NCBI RefSeq assembly: GCF_025628885.1
Contig: NZ_JAOTIF010000032.1
Coordinates: 1 to 64,000 of the forward strand
DNA: 64,000 bases
Direction: 5' to 3'
From: Paraflavisolibacter caeni
GTDB taxonomy: Bacteria; Bacteroidota; Bacteroidia; Chitinophagales; Chitinophagaceae
Shown: piece after piece, positions 27,314 to 35,797 of the stretch
How positions within the stretch are numbered: the first letter of the stretch is position 1
Layout of the letters: each line of letters opens with the position of its first letter
Translations under genes and position numbers: made by a program
The notes under the pieces: model-generated
Told to the model about the DNA's origin: nothing
The model's database searches: none
The model's input: the letters and a program-made list of their open reading frames with translations, nothing else

Positions 27314-27329
27314 CCCGGAAACTTCCGGG
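27314..27329. terminator. GC-rich palindrome between two minus-strand genes
   Basis: CCCGGAA and TTCCGGG separated by AC form a 7-bp stem just downstream of the receiver-domain gene and upstream of the ClC gene. No T-run follows on the minus strand. It may be a terminator or a protein-binding palindrome. Confidence 0.35.
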
Positions 27330-27338
27330 GCGGTTGGG

Positions 27339-27782
27339 TCAGGAAGACACCATTTCCTGTGAAAGTGACACAAATGTAAGGGTTTGATGAAAATTAGAAA
27401 GTATCTTTTTAAGTTCTGCAACAAGATCACGAATTAAATAAGGCTTTTCAAAGTAATATTGAGCACCTTCACGATAAGCGGATATACGATCATTGACATC
27501 ACAAGAGCCGCTCCAGAAAACAACGGGAATATCTTTAAAATCTGGGTAACTCCTGATCAATCTTAGACACTCAAAACCATTGTGTTTAAGTAAATGAAGA
27601 TCTATAAAAATGATGGCAGGCTTTGTTCTTTCCAGTAATGTAAGGAGGTCTTCTGTGGAGTACGTGCATTTAACTTCGAAGTCAGGACTTACATCCATTA
27701 TGGCCCTGCTAAACAGGAAACAATCATCCTCATCGTCATCAATTAAAAGAATTGATTTGGAACTACTAATTGGCGATATCAT
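27339..27782 (-). CDS. Stand-alone response-regulator receiver domain
   Basis: 147 residues, one CheY-like domain with no output domain. The acidic pocket is ILLIDDDEDD (residues 11-20), the phospho-acceptor is Asp61 in IIFIDLHLLKHNG, a conserved Ser follows in VVFWSGS, and Lys113 in YYFEKPY is the signalling lysine. It is similar to receiver proteins of Bacteroidota often linked with PAS kinases ('response regulator' of Rcp1 type). The kinase at 20334 could be a partner, but it is 5 kb away and of the NarL-partner class. Confidence 0.88.
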   Translation of the reverse strand: MISPISSSKSILLIDDDEDDCFLFSRAIMDVSPDFEVKCTYSTEDLLTLLERTKPAIIFIDLHLLKHNGFECLRLIRSYPDFKDIPVVFWSGSCDVNDRISAYREGAQYYFEKPYLIRDLVAELKKILSNFHQTLTFVSLSQEMVSS

Positions 27783-27950
27783 TGGCTTCTGATTAAGGAT
27801 TTAAAATAGTGGGCCGTGTTTTTAACACACATTTATTAGATGCAATAATAAACAGTACAAAATTGTCCGTTAAAGAGAATGCTCATCATCACCATTGATG
27901 TAAGTCATAAAAAAATCGTCTATTGCTAATATAAGCACTGTGTAATTCGT

Positions 27951-28853
27951 TTGCGGAATTATTTGCAAACTTTAAGTTCAGTGAAAGAATGTCTTTCATA
28001 TCCCCCTGTTTATGGCTTTGGTTATAGCGAAGAACTGGTGGCCAAAGCAATGAAAAACACTACCAGGAACCGATACCAGATCTTAACCAAATTTGGTTTG
28101 AACTGGGAATCAGCCGATGGAGAATTTTACTTTGACTCTGTGGATAATAACGGCAAACCACTCAAAATTTATAAATGGTCATCAAAAGAAAGAGTAATAA
28201 AAGAGTGTGAGGAAAGTTTACGTCGATTGCGCACTGATTATATTGACCTATACCAGATTCATTGGCCAGATTCAACGACTCCCATTAGTGAAACTTTTGA
28301 AGCTGTGCAAAAACTGATTGAACAAGGTAAAGTGCGCGCTGCGGGTGTTTGCAACTATAATACGGCTCAGGTTAATGAAGCCCTGAGCACAATTCAACTG
28401 GCTTCAAACCAGGTTCCCTACTCTCATATTTTCAGAGATATAGAAAAAAGCATCGTACCACAAGCCTTGGAAAAAGTATTCGGTATTATCGTTTATAGTC
28501 CCTTGCAAAGAGGATTACTTACTGGGAAAATCAAACCTGGGCATCACTTAAATGAAGGAGACACCAGGGAAGGCAATAGGTTTTATACAGAAGAAAATAT
28601 TAAACGTGCAAATCAATTATTAGAAGAAATCAAACCAATTGCCGAAGCTCATAATGCAACGCTTGCCCAGGTAATTTTAAAATGGACAATGTATAGACCG
28701 GGAGTTGCCTGTGTATTAGCGGGTGCAAGGAACGAGCAGCAAGTTGTGGACAATGCTAAGGCATTACATCTAAGTCTAAGCACGGAAGAATTGAATACGA
28801 AAACAACCTTATCTGAAAGCTTCATCAAGGCTGAAGTAAAAAGCGGGTCTTAA
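27951..28853 (+). pseudogene. Aldo/keto reductase lacking its N-terminus
   Basis: The frame gives about 285 residues of a clear NAD(P)H-dependent aldo/keto reductase: PPVYGFGYSEELVAKAMKN, catalytic Lys (QILTKFG), His (YIDLYQIHWPD) and the C-terminal cofactor segment (GVACVLAGARNEQQVVDNAK). The normal N-terminus of about 50 residues is absent: the family begins with the first barrel strand and a DTAPxYG motif, whereas here SYPPVYG aligns to it with the catalytic Asp replaced. The upstream DNA has no frame for the missing part, and no ATG opens the frame (TTG is the only nearby option). It is most likely a 5'-truncated, inactive gene. Confidence 0.75.
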
Positions 28854-28862
28854 AAGACCCGC
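28843..28862. terminator. Hairpin over the stop codon of the aldo/keto reductase frame
   Basis: A perfect 9-bp stem (GCGGGTCTT with AAGACCCGC) with a 2-nt loop includes the TAA stop. It sits between convergent genes and could end transcripts from both sides, although the T-run is poor. Confidence 0.65.
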
Positions 28863-28894
28863 CGCTTATTCAAACTATAAAGTAATTAATTTAA

Positions 28895-29284
28895 TTAATT
28901 ATTGCCTCGTTGCTGAAAGTTTCTCCTCTGTTCTGCATAAAAATCATTAACAGCCTTAACCTTTTCGTCAGTCAGAGGGATATCTTTATATTTCTTATTA
29001 TTGGCTGCTTGTATTTCATCAAGCTTTTTTCTTCTTTCATCCTCACTCAAATTTGAATTTCTTAACTCGCGCATGGAGCTACGGGATGCAAAGTTGATTT
29101 CAATCACTTTATCAGCTTCTGCTTCAGTTAACTTAGCTTTCTCAATCAGTTGAGGTTTGATACGTTCAATCATTCGTTGCCTCATTGCTGCAGTATCGCC
29201 TCCTCCTCCTTGCCACTGTTGCGCTTGGGCACTAGAGATGATAAAAATCGCACAAACTAAAAGAATGGCATATGTCTTTTTCAT
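28895..29284 (-). CDS. Small secreted helical protein (Spy/CpxP-like layout)
   Basis: 129 residues. The signal peptide ends AQAQ at about residue 22, followed by a Gly/Gln-rich spacer (QQWQGGGGD) and a mostly helical body of charged residues (MRQRMIERIKPQLIEKAKLT, EDERRKKLDEIQAANNKKYK), ending in a Gln/Arg/Asn-rich tail. The layout resembles small periplasmic proteins related to Spy or DUF4890 types that bind or buffer unfolded proteins, but there is no diagnostic motif. Transcribed on its own. Confidence 0.7.
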   Translation of the reverse strand: MKKTYAILLVCAIFIISSAQAQQWQGGGGDTAAMRQRMIERIKPQLIEKAKLTEAEADKVIEINFASRSSMRELRNSNLSEDERRKKLDEIQAANNKKYKDIPLTDEKVKAVNDFYAEQRRNFQQRGNN

Positions 29285-29416
29285 AAAACAATTATTTGAG
29301 AGGAAAATTACACTGGCCTCCTGTTAATTTGAGTTAATTAAGGTGAATAATATATGCCTCAAAAAACAACCAACTCAAATCTGAAGCTGGTTACTGAAAT
29401 ACAAGACCTATTTTTC

Positions 29417-29644
29417 TTAAATAATGTCTGTCTTATCTTCACCTAACCTTGCAGTTTCCCCTTCATCTAAATCATCATTGGGGCTGCTAGCTGTAAAATC
29501 TGCATCCTCCAGCATATCCTTTTCTGCCTGTTCATGAGCAGCACTCGCCAATTTTCTGTCATCGCGGGGAATCCTTACACTTGATGCATCTCGCTTCTGT
29601 TCACGGGTATTCTTTTTACTTGGATCAGAATCACTTTTTTTCAT
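29417..29644 (-). CDS. Small hydrophilic protein
   Basis: 75 residues, very rich in Asp, Lys, Glu and Ser, without hydrophobic segments (KKSDSDPSKKNTREQKRDAS, then EDADFTASSPNDDLDEGETA). It is probably disordered. Similar short charged proteins are common in Bacteroidota, but no named family is assigned. The start is preceded by a weak purine-rich stretch. Confidence 0.5.
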   Translation of the reverse strand: MKKSDSDPSKKNTREQKRDASSVRIPRDDRKLASAAHEQAEKDMLEDADFTASSPNDDLDEGETARLGEDKTDII

Positions 29645-29676
29645 AATGAAGAATTTAATAGTTAAATAATAAAGAT

Positions 29677-30865
29677 CTATGCCGTTTCTTCTTCATAAAA
29701 ATTCCGTTCTGGGGCATCACGGGTCGCATTGTCTCGGACCTCTTTTTCTGATTGATATTGTGAAGGTAGAACTTTAAATTCCTCTTTAAAATACCTGGAA
29801 AAAATTTTAGGATTATTAAATCCTACTTCGTAAGCGATTTCAGTGATCGTCAGGCCACTTTTTGCCAGTAGTTGGGCAGCCCTTTTCAATCGAATACTAC
29901 GGATAAATTCTAAAGGCGCCCTACCTGTCAGAGCCAATAGCTTTTTATAAAGAGCGACACGACTCATATGCATATTACGACTCAATTCCATTCATCACAG
30001 GCATCATAATATCACTGACCACCAATTCCGGATGCATTTTTTTTACCTTCTCCCACCCTTCTTTCCAATTACTGGCATCCTCAACATGATAATATGCTTT
30101 CAAATTATCCTTAAGGTAAAAACGGAAATCTTCGTTATCTTCCACAAGCAAAATGGTCTTGCTCTTTCTGTTACTGCCTTCAGGCTCTGTTTCATCGAAA
30201 AAATCAGGTGGCTTGATGCTTTCAACAATAGTTGATTAATTTACTGATTCAGAAATTCTCTGGTTTTCCATACTTTCAGGTACATCGCTTTGAAAGAAAC
30301 GCTCAAAAATGCGATCCTGCTGATCTTTTGCAATTCCAATACCTGTATCGCTTACATATATGGCAAGCCTGCCCTCGATATCTTGACCAGAAAGATACTC
30401 TAGCCGAACATTGATAGCTCCATGATCATGAGTATACTTATAAGCATTGGAAAGGAGATTGAATAATATCTTTCCAACTTGTCCTTATCAAAATTAATTT
30501 CAAGAGCATCTACATTTGATTCAAAAGAGAAGTTGATATTCTTTTTCTCTGAGATATCTGAAAAAGAATAAGAAATATCTTTAGTAAACTTGATGATGTC
30601 CCCTGCCACAGGATGCAGTTTGAATTCCTGGACTTCCATTTTTCTAAATACCACCATGATCAGTACTAATCCAGATAATTCCATTTTTATCCTGAACTGC
30701 GCCTGTAATAAAATTGTTGCTCAATTTATATCCAGGCCCTTGCTCATTAAATCGTTTAATGGTGTTTGTTATGGACTGAAAAAGAAAAACACCTTTAGGA
30801 TTGGCTGCTATCCAGATCCAGGCATCACCGTCATGATCAACAAAAAAGTCATAGGAAAAATTTCC
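29677..30865 (-). pseudogene. Relic of a hybrid two-component system (propeller-kinase-receiver-AraC)
   Basis: Pieces of one large gene, in the correct minus-strand order, joined by deletions. 30855-30644: part of a two-component-regulator beta-propeller (WIAANPKGVFLF, SNNFITGAVQDKNGIIWIST). 30660-30240: end of the kinase dimerisation segment (FRKMEVQEFKL) and the ATPase domain, with a one-base deletion in an A-run at 30471-30473; restoring one A gives ILFNLLSNAYKYTHDHGAIN and SDTGIGIAKDQQDRIFERFF. A TAA at 30236-30238 precedes a receiver fragment (ILLVEDNEDFRFYLKDNLKA, SDIMMPVMNG). The rest of the receiver is lost and the frame changes at about 29990 into the AraC output domain (MSRVALYKKLLALTGRAPLE, TEIAYEVGFNNPKIFSRYFK), intact to 29677. 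The AraC part alone has an ATG at 29991 and could in principle be translated. Confidence 0.85.
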
Positions 30866-30970
30866 CCATTACAACAGCATTTTGAAAAACACAACAATTT
30901 AAGGCAAGTTTTATAAATATATCTAATAAGTCTATAAGGAATGATTGAATTACTTTTGAAAAAAATTTCT

Positions 30971-31405
30971 ATGGGTATTGCGGATAAATTATTCAAAATG
31001 AAGCAGGAAAAAGCGGCTGAAAATTTAAAAGCCGGTGAAGAATTTTTAGAGGCTAATAAGAATAAACCGGGTATTGTGGCTTTACCAAGCGGTCTACAAT
31101 ATGAAATCATCACGGAAGGAACTGGCCCTAAGCCGCTCGCCTCCAATAAAGTGACCTGCCATTATCATGGAACATTAATTGATGGGACTGTTTTTGATAG
31201 TTCTGTAAAACGTGGCCAACCTGCCACTTTCCCTTTAAACCAGGTCATAAAAGGCTGGACAGAAGGATTGCAATTGATGCCTACAGGCAGTAAATGGAGA
31301 TTCTTTATTCCACCCCATTTAGGTTATGGCGACAGGCAGGTGAGCGCTCAAATCGGACCAAACAGTACATTAATATTCGAAGTTGAGCTAATAGGTATCA
31401 GCTAA
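30971..31405 (+). CDS. FKBP-type peptidyl-prolyl cis-trans isomerase
   Basis: About 144 residues from the ATG at 30971 (MGIADKLFKMKQEKAAE); an upstream ATG at 30941 adds ten residues unlike other family members. The N-terminal helix region (KAAENLKAGEEFLEANKNKP) is the FKBP-N type linker. The FKBP domain is complete: GLQYEIITEGTGPKP, VTCHYHGTLIDGTVFDSSVK, VIKGWTEGLQLMPTGSKWRF, FIPPHLGYGDR and STLIFEVELIGI, with the usual active-site aromatic residues. No signal peptide, so cytosolic, unlike the Mip-type periplasmic forms. Followed by a strong terminator. Confidence 0.9.
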   Translation: MGIADKLFKMKQEKAAENLKAGEEFLEANKNKPGIVALPSGLQYEIITEGTGPKPLASNKVTCHYHGTLIDGTVFDSSVKRGQPATFPLNQVIKGWTEGLQLMPTGSKWRFFIPPHLGYGDRQVSAQIGPNSTLIFEVELIGIS

Positions 31406-31419
31406 AATATATCTTCACC

Positions 31420-31457
31420 AAAATAGGCTGGCCCACAAATTTGAGCCAGCCTATTTT
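31420..31457. terminator. Rho-independent-type hairpin after the FKBP gene
   Basis: A perfect 13-bp stem (AAAATAGGCTGGC with GCCAGCCTATTTT) and a 12-nt loop, with T-rich sequence after it. It lies between the convergent FKBP and meaB genes and probably acts in both directions. Confidence 0.8.
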
Positions 31458-31569
31458 ATTCTCTAACCCCAATTCAATCCCTAATCCTCCCCTCTATCAT
31501 CTCTCATCTACCCTCTACCTTCTATCACCTTTTCTCCCTCCATTCATCATTCCAACAATATACCTAATA
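31450..31569 (+). repeat. 120-nt stretch with no G on the + strand
   Basis: From 31450 to 31569 the + strand contains only A, C and T, with short repeated pyrimidine words (ATCTCTCATCTACC, CTCTACC, CTATCA). A run of this length without one base is not expected in ordinary DNA of this composition. It lies in non-coding DNA directly after the FKBP terminator. Confidence 0.85.
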
Positions 31570-31575
31570 GTAATC

Positions 31576-31630
31576 TTATAGAAAACTTACAGTAAAGTTA
31601 TAGTAAACTTATAGTAGAGTTATAGTAAAC
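31576..31630. repeat. Five tandem 11-bp repeats (consensus TTATAGTAAAC/G)
   Basis: Consecutive units are TTATAGAAAAC, TTACAGTAAAG, TTATAGTAAAC, TTATAGTAGAG and TTATAGTAAAC, exactly 11 bp each, 55 bp in total. The unit length is close to one helical turn. They lie in the intergenic region between the FKBP and meaB genes. Confidence 0.9.
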
Positions 31631-31680
31631 ATTAGCCGTACATGCTACATACATCCTCCTCGACCACTCCTATACTACTC

Positions 31681-31713
31681 CGTATCTACCCCGTACCTAA
31701 GGCGTATCTAAGA
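31681..31713. repeat. Three tandem 11-bp repeats (CGTAYCTA core)
   Basis: Consecutive units CGTATCTACCC, CGTACCTAAGG and CGTATCTAAGA again have an 11-bp period, 50 bp after the first set. A preceding 11-mer (CTATACTACTC) is loosely similar. Both sets are inside the same 400-bp convergent spacer. Confidence 0.8.
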
Positions 31714-31803
31714 CATAGCTGCCTTACTCTCCCCATAATATTCCTCCATCAATTCCTAACTCCAATTTCTTCTAATCCTTAATTCCTTCAAATCCAGATT
31801 CAT

Positions 31804-32820
31804 TCATTCCCCTAGCTGTCTTTTATTGAAAAACATACTAAGTAATTTCTTCGCAGCCACAATTGCAGGTATTTTTTCAGTCTCAACCTGTTGTTCAAGA
31901 AATGAAAGGGAACTTTTCACCTCTTGGTTGCTATAAAAATCATTGCGCAGGTGATAGTTGATGGTATCATGCATCCATTGCAGGTTTTGCTCCTGCCGGT
32001 TACTTTTAAAGAATCCCTTTACTTTCATCATCCCTTCAAACTCGCATATCAGTTCCCATATCTCTTTGATGCCAGTATGATTAATAGCTGAACAGGTCAA
32101 CACACTTGGATACCATCCACTTTCATTAGGAGGGAACATATGTAAAGCATGCTGCAATTCTTTTTGCGCTAGCTTGCTTCTTTTAATATTATCGCCATCA
32201 GCTTTATTAACGACAATAGCATCTGCCATTTCCATGATTCCCCTTTTGATGCCTTGTAATTCATCTCCCGCCCCTGCCAGCATCAGTAACAGGAAAAAAT
32301 CAACAATGCCTTTCACACTGGTCTCACTCTGACCAACACCCACTGTCTCGATGATGATGATATCATAACCGCTTGCCTCGCACAAGAGCATCGTCTCTCT
32401 GGTTTTGGAATGAACACCTCCCAAAGTAGCTCCGGAAGCTGAAGGTCTTACAAAAGCATTGGGATCATTAGCCAACTCTTCCATCCTGGTCTTATCCCCT
32501 AAAATACTACCTCCGGTTTTCTGACTGGAGGGATCAATCGTTAAAACAGCAATGCGCTTGTTTTGTGAACTAAGATATTTCCCAAAAGCTTCTATAAACG
32601 TACTCTTCCCTGCACCAGGCACACCAGTAATGCCAATTCGTAGTGACTTACCTGAATAAGGTAATATCCGCTCTATAACAGCTCCTGCCAAATCATTATC
32701 TGAATGTAGCTGGCTTTCAACTAATGTAATAGCCTTGCTAAGCATGACCCGATCTTTATTCAGTATTCCTTGGACGTATTCATCTACAGTATGTCTCTGC
32801 TTCTTGAATGTAAATCCCAT
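31804..32820 (-). CDS. meaB: Methylmalonyl-CoA mutase-associated GTPase MeaB
   Basis: 338 residues; G3E-family chaperone GTPase that loads and protects the adenosylcobalamin cofactor of methylmalonyl-CoA mutase. The P-loop is GITGVPGAGKST with Lys72. The family segments DPSSQKTGGSILGDKTRM and RPSASGATLGGVHSKTRETM follow, then IIIETVGVGQSE (switch region) and VVNKADGDN (the NKxD guanine-binding motif). The C-terminal dimerisation segment is helical. It is divergent from the mmd operon, while the mutase genes are 7 kb away on the opposite strand, so mutase and chaperone are probably not cotranscribed. Confidence 0.93.
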   Translation of the reverse strand: MGFTFKKQRHTVDEYVQGILNKDRVMLSKAITLVESQLHSDNDLAGAVIERILPYSGKSLRIGITGVPGAGKSTFIEAFGKYLSSQNKRIAVLTIDPSSQKTGGSILGDKTRMEELANDPNAFVRPSASGATLGGVHSKTRETMLLCEASGYDIIIIETVGVGQSETSVKGIVDFFLLLMLAGAGDELQGIKRGIMEMADAIVVNKADGDNIKRSKLAQKELQHALHMFPPNESGWYPSVLTCSAINHTGIKEIWELICEFEGMMKVKGFFKSNRQEQNLQWMHDTINYHLRNDFYSNQEVKSSLSFLEQQVETEKIPAIVAAKKLLSMFFNKRQLGE

Positions 32821-33374
32821 ATAAATGATAAAGATTTTTGTATTACCTGATTTATATCAGCAGTTTGATCCACAAACAACTTCTAAGTTTATTGCCGCAA
32901 TTGGAAGGAACAAACCCAATTTAGATCGAAAATTGTTAACAACACCAAATTTATAAATAATAGGTGTTGGATAATGTTGAGGAAATCGGGATGACTGTAA
33001 AGGATCAGGAAATGTTTCTGAAGAAGTTTGAAATTGAAGTGCGATACCGATACATTTAATATTATCAATGAAAACAAACTACGCTATTCTTACCAATAAA
33101 GGAAAAGATAGCAGCACAGGAAAGCACCTCTCCCGACTGCCTCTCTAGAATCAAAGCTGCAGAAATGATAAACTGAAACAATCATCTGCACCGTATTCAG
33201 TTGCCATTGGAGCCTACCACTGATGTTTCATAAACTATGCAGCGCATTACATTAATCCGTTTAATGCACGATTTGTGTAGTGCTTGCCTCATTTGTGTAC
33301 CCTTTACGAACCATCTTATTCGCCAATGAAGTCTTTACCGTTTAATTAAAATAATATCACTAATTCTCATTTTT
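32821..33374. other. Divergent intergenic region upstream of the mmd operon
   Basis: 554 bp between meaB and mmdA. No gene is supported; frames on either strand are short. The nine-mer ATTTGTGTA occurs at 33271-33279 and 33291-33299, 20 bp apart, about 80-100 bp before mmdA. No cobalamin riboswitch core was recognised. The region presumably contains the promoters of both directions. Confidence 0.45.
33271..33299. promoter_or_regulatory. Direct repeat ATTTGTGTA upstream of mmdA
   Basis: Two identical nine-mers start exactly 20 bp apart, which would place them on the same face of the helix. They lie in the promoter region of the decarboxylase operon and may be an activator or repressor site. 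Inference only. Confidence 0.3.
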
Positions 33375-34934
33375 ATGGTAGAAGAACATAAAATCAAACA
33401 ATTGCTTGACAAAAGAGAAGAAGCTAAATTAGGTGGTGGTCAGAAGCGTATCGACGCCCAACACAAAAAAGGAAAACTTACAGCACGGGAACGTATCGAT
33501 TTACTTTTGGATGAAGGCAGCTTTGAAGAATTTGACATGTTTGTTTCACACCGCTGCAAGGACTTCGGAATGGATAATGAAAAATACCTGAGCGATGGTG
33601 TGATTACAGGTTATGGTACCATTGATGGCAGACTGGTTTACGTTTACGCTCAAGACTTTACAGTTTTTGGAGGCTCATTAAGCGAAATGTTTGCAAAGAA
33701 AATTTGTAAAGTAATGGATCATGCTATGAAGATGGGTGCTCCTGTTATTGGCATTAATGATTCAGGCGGCGCACGTATCCAGGAAGGTGTTCAAAGCTTA
33801 GCGGGATATGCAGAGATCTTTCAAAGAAATATTATGGCTTCAGGTGTTATCCCCCAACTCTCAGCCATCTTCGGACCCTGCGCTGGCGGAGCTGTATATA
33901 GCCCTGCACTGACAGATTTTATCATCATGTCAAAAACCTGCAGCTACATGTTTGTAACTGGTCCAAAAGTTGTACAAACTGTAACAGGTGAGGTTGTTAC
34001 TGATGATCAATTAGGGGGAGCAATGGTACATAGCAGTAAATCCGGGGTATCGCACTTTGAAGCTGAAAACGAAGAAGAAGGCATTCTGTTACTACGAAAA
34101 TTGCTGAGCTACTTACCTCAAAATAATCTGGAAGATCCTCCATATATCCCATGTACCGACCCAATCGACAGGCTCGATGATATTTTAAACAACATAATTC
34201 CAGACAGTCCAACTAAGCCATATAATGTCAAGGATGTCATTCATGCCATAACAGATAACAACGAGTTCTTGGAGGTCGCTCGTCATTATGCTCCAAATAT
34301 TGTAACCGGGTTTGCCCGCTTTGACGGAAGATCTGTTGGTATTGTTGCCAACCAGCCAAACTACCTGGCAGGTGTCCTGGACATCAATGCTTCACGCAAA
34401 GCTGCCCGGTTTGTAAGATTCTGTGATGCATTCAATATTCCTATCCTTACCCTGGTTGATGTACCAGGTTTTATGCCTGGAACTACTCAGGAATACGGAG
34501 GCATTATAATCCATGGTGCTAAACTATTGTATGCCTATGGTGAGGCCACGGTGCCTAAAGTAACCATCATATTACGCAAAGCATATGGTGGAGCATATGA
34601 TGTTATGAGCTCCAAGCATTTAAGAGGCGATATCAATTATGCTTGGCCTACAGCAGAAATTGCAGTAATGGGCGCTAAAGGTGCCATTGAAGTCCTGTAC
34701 AATAAAAAATTGAATGATATAGTGGATCCGGCAGTCAGGGAAGAACTTTTGCGCAATTATGAAGAAGATTACATTAACAAATTTGCCAACCCATATGACG
34801 CTGCGTCTTACGGTTTCATTGATGACATTATCATCCCCCGTACAACACGCTTTAGAGTGATTAGAGCCTTCCAGGCATTAGCTACGAAAAAAGATTCAAA
34901 CCCACCTAAAAAGCACGGAAATATTCCTCTGTAA
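33375..34934 (+). CDS. mmdA: Methylmalonyl-CoA decarboxylase alpha subunit (carboxyltransferase)
   Basis: 519 residues; transfers the carboxyl group of methylmalonyl-CoA to biotin. It is a two-domain crotonase-fold carboxyltransferase of the PccB/MmdA family: [20 protein letters not shown] at the start, [20 protein letters not shown] and [17 protein letters not shown] in the N-domain, [16 protein letters not shown] and [16 protein letters not shown] in the C-domain. On sequence alone PccB (propionyl-CoA carboxylase beta) is also possible. I prefer the decarboxylase role because the operon contains a Na+-pumping beta subunit and a biotin carrier, and no biotin carboxylase. Confidence 0.85.
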   Translation: MVEEHKIKQLLDKREEAKLGGGQKRIDAQHKKGKLTARERIDLLLDEGSFEEFDMFVSHRCKDFGMDNEKYLSDGVITGYGTIDGRLVYVYAQDFTVFGGSLSEMFAKKICKVMDHAMKMGAPVIGINDSGGARIQEGVQSLAGYAEIFQRNIMASGVIPQLSAIFGPCAGGAVYSPALTDFIIMSKTCSYMFVTGPKVVQTVTGEVVTDDQLGGAMVHSSKSGVSHFEAENEEEGILLLRKLLSYLPQNNLEDPPYIPCTDPIDRLDDILNNIIPDSPTKPYNVKDVIHAITDNNEFLEVARHYAPNIVTGFARFDGRSVGIVANQPNYLAGVLDINASRKAARFVRFCDAFNIPILTLVDVPGFMPGTTQEYGGIIIHGAKLLYAYGEATVPKVTIILRKAYGGAYDVMSSKHLRGDINYAWPTAEIAVMGAKGAIEVLYNKKLNDIVDPAVREELLRNYEEDYINKFANPYDAASYGFIDDIIIPRTTRFRVIRAFQALATKKDSNPPKKHGNIPL

Positions 34935-34945
34935 AATCAATACTT

Positions 34946-35227
34946 ATGAAATTCTTTCCAAAAAAGCAACCCGGGACGCAACATCGGTCAATCAATACAG
35001 ACGCTATAAAGACTGAAGTTCTTGATGATGCACAACAAGCTGAAGGCGAATTAACTGCCGTTATTGCACTGGCCATTCATAAGTATGTTACAGAAGTAAG
35101 GGAGTATGAAAACACTGTGCTGACGATCCAACAGGTCATCAAGCCATATTCTCCATGGAGTTCCAAAATTTATGGACTACGGCAACAGCCTTTGTATGTA
35201 CCAGGCTTAAGAATGAAAATAAAATAA
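34946..35227 (+). CDS. Soluble OadG-like tail of the decarboxylase complex
   Basis: 93 residues, cytosolic, no membrane helix. Residues 33-80 carry the pattern seen at the C-terminal end of OadG/MmdD-type small subunits in Bacteroidota: EGELTAVIALAIHKYVTEVR, then VLTIQQVIKPYSPWSSKIYG. That part normally follows a single N-terminal membrane helix, which is missing here; a separate 49-residue membrane peptide is encoded at 38017. It lies 11 bp after mmdA and 17 bp before mmdC. The assignment is by pattern and position, and it probably contacts the carboxyltransferase. Confidence 0.65.
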   Translation: MKFFPKKQPGTQHRSINTDAIKTEVLDDAQQAEGELTAVIALAIHKYVTEVREYENTVLTIQQVIKPYSPWSSKIYGLRQQPLYVPGLRMKIK

Positions 35228-35244
35228 TCAATAAAGAAGAAAAA

Positions 35245-35685
35245 ATGAAGAATTATAAATTCAAAATAAAAGACAGAAAATATAATGTTGACATCCTTGG
35301 TATTGAAGATAATTTAGCCAAGGTCATTGTTAATGGTGAAACTTATGAAATTGAAGTGGAACAACAATTAAAGACGACAAAAACACCCAAACTAACGCGC
35401 TCATTAGCAGTACCATCAACAGATGGTACTCCTTCTACTGCAAGGACTGCAAGCCCCTCTGCACCAAAAGGCACAGGCACATTGAAATCTCCTCTCCCTG
35501 GTAAAATACTCGATATACATGTAAATATTGGGGATAAAGTTTCCATTGGCCAGACAATTTTATGTCTTGAAGCCATGAAAATGGAAAACAATATTAACTC
35601 AGACCGCGATGGAATGATAACAGCCATCCATATTCAAAAAGGTGATACAGTGCTCGAAGGAAATATACTGGTTGAAATAGGATGA
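35245..35685 (+). CDS. mmdC: Biotin carrier protein of methylmalonyl-CoA decarboxylase
   Basis: 146 residues from the ATG at 35245. The frame is open further upstream, but that part overlaps the previous gene and has no family match. Residues 1-45 form a small beta domain (YNVDILGIEDNLAKVIVNGE), then a Pro/Ser/Thr-rich linker (about 46-78), then the biotinyl domain (TLKSPLPGKILDIHVNIGDK, CLEAMKMENN). Lys112 in EAMKMEN is the biotinylation site. The protein carries CO2 from the carboxyltransferase to the membrane subunit. Confidence 0.92.
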   Translation: MKNYKFKIKDRKYNVDILGIEDNLAKVIVNGETYEIEVEQQLKTTKTPKLTRSLAVPSTDGTPSTARTASPSAPKGTGTLKSPLPGKILDIHVNIGDKVSIGQTILCLEAMKMENNINSDRDGMITAIHIQKGDTVLEGNILVEIG

Positions 35686-35748
35686 CCCATTCATTGGCAT
35701 TAATCAGTTGACCAATAAAACCTTTCACCCATGAACTCTATAACCATA

Positions 35749-35753
35749 TTTTT
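35749..35753 (+). other. T5 run with probable frameshift at the TerC gene start
   Basis: An ATG at 35731 starts a frame that leaves the TerC frame at this TTTTT run. Removing one T joins MNSITIFWLVFLVLFLGV to the TerC frame and restores the expected first membrane helix. In the given sequence the TerC frame has a stop at 35741 and no ATG until 35798. Confidence 0.6.
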
Positions 35754-35797
35754 GGCTTGTATTTCTGGTTCTTTTCCTGGGCGTTTTTATCATTGAT

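Larger units (their letters stand above)
31406..31803. other. Convergent intergenic region with compositional and periodic structure
   Basis: About 400 bp between the stops of the FKBP and meaB genes. It holds the terminator, the G-free 120-nt stretch and two sets of 11-bp repeats. The remaining bases to 31803 stay low in G on the + strand. No open frame is supported on either strand. Confidence 0.7.

Noticed and set aside
32821-33374. Possible cobalamin riboswitch before the methylmalonyl-CoA genes
   Set aside because: I looked for the conserved B12-box and found no match. Without a structure search it cannot be supported.
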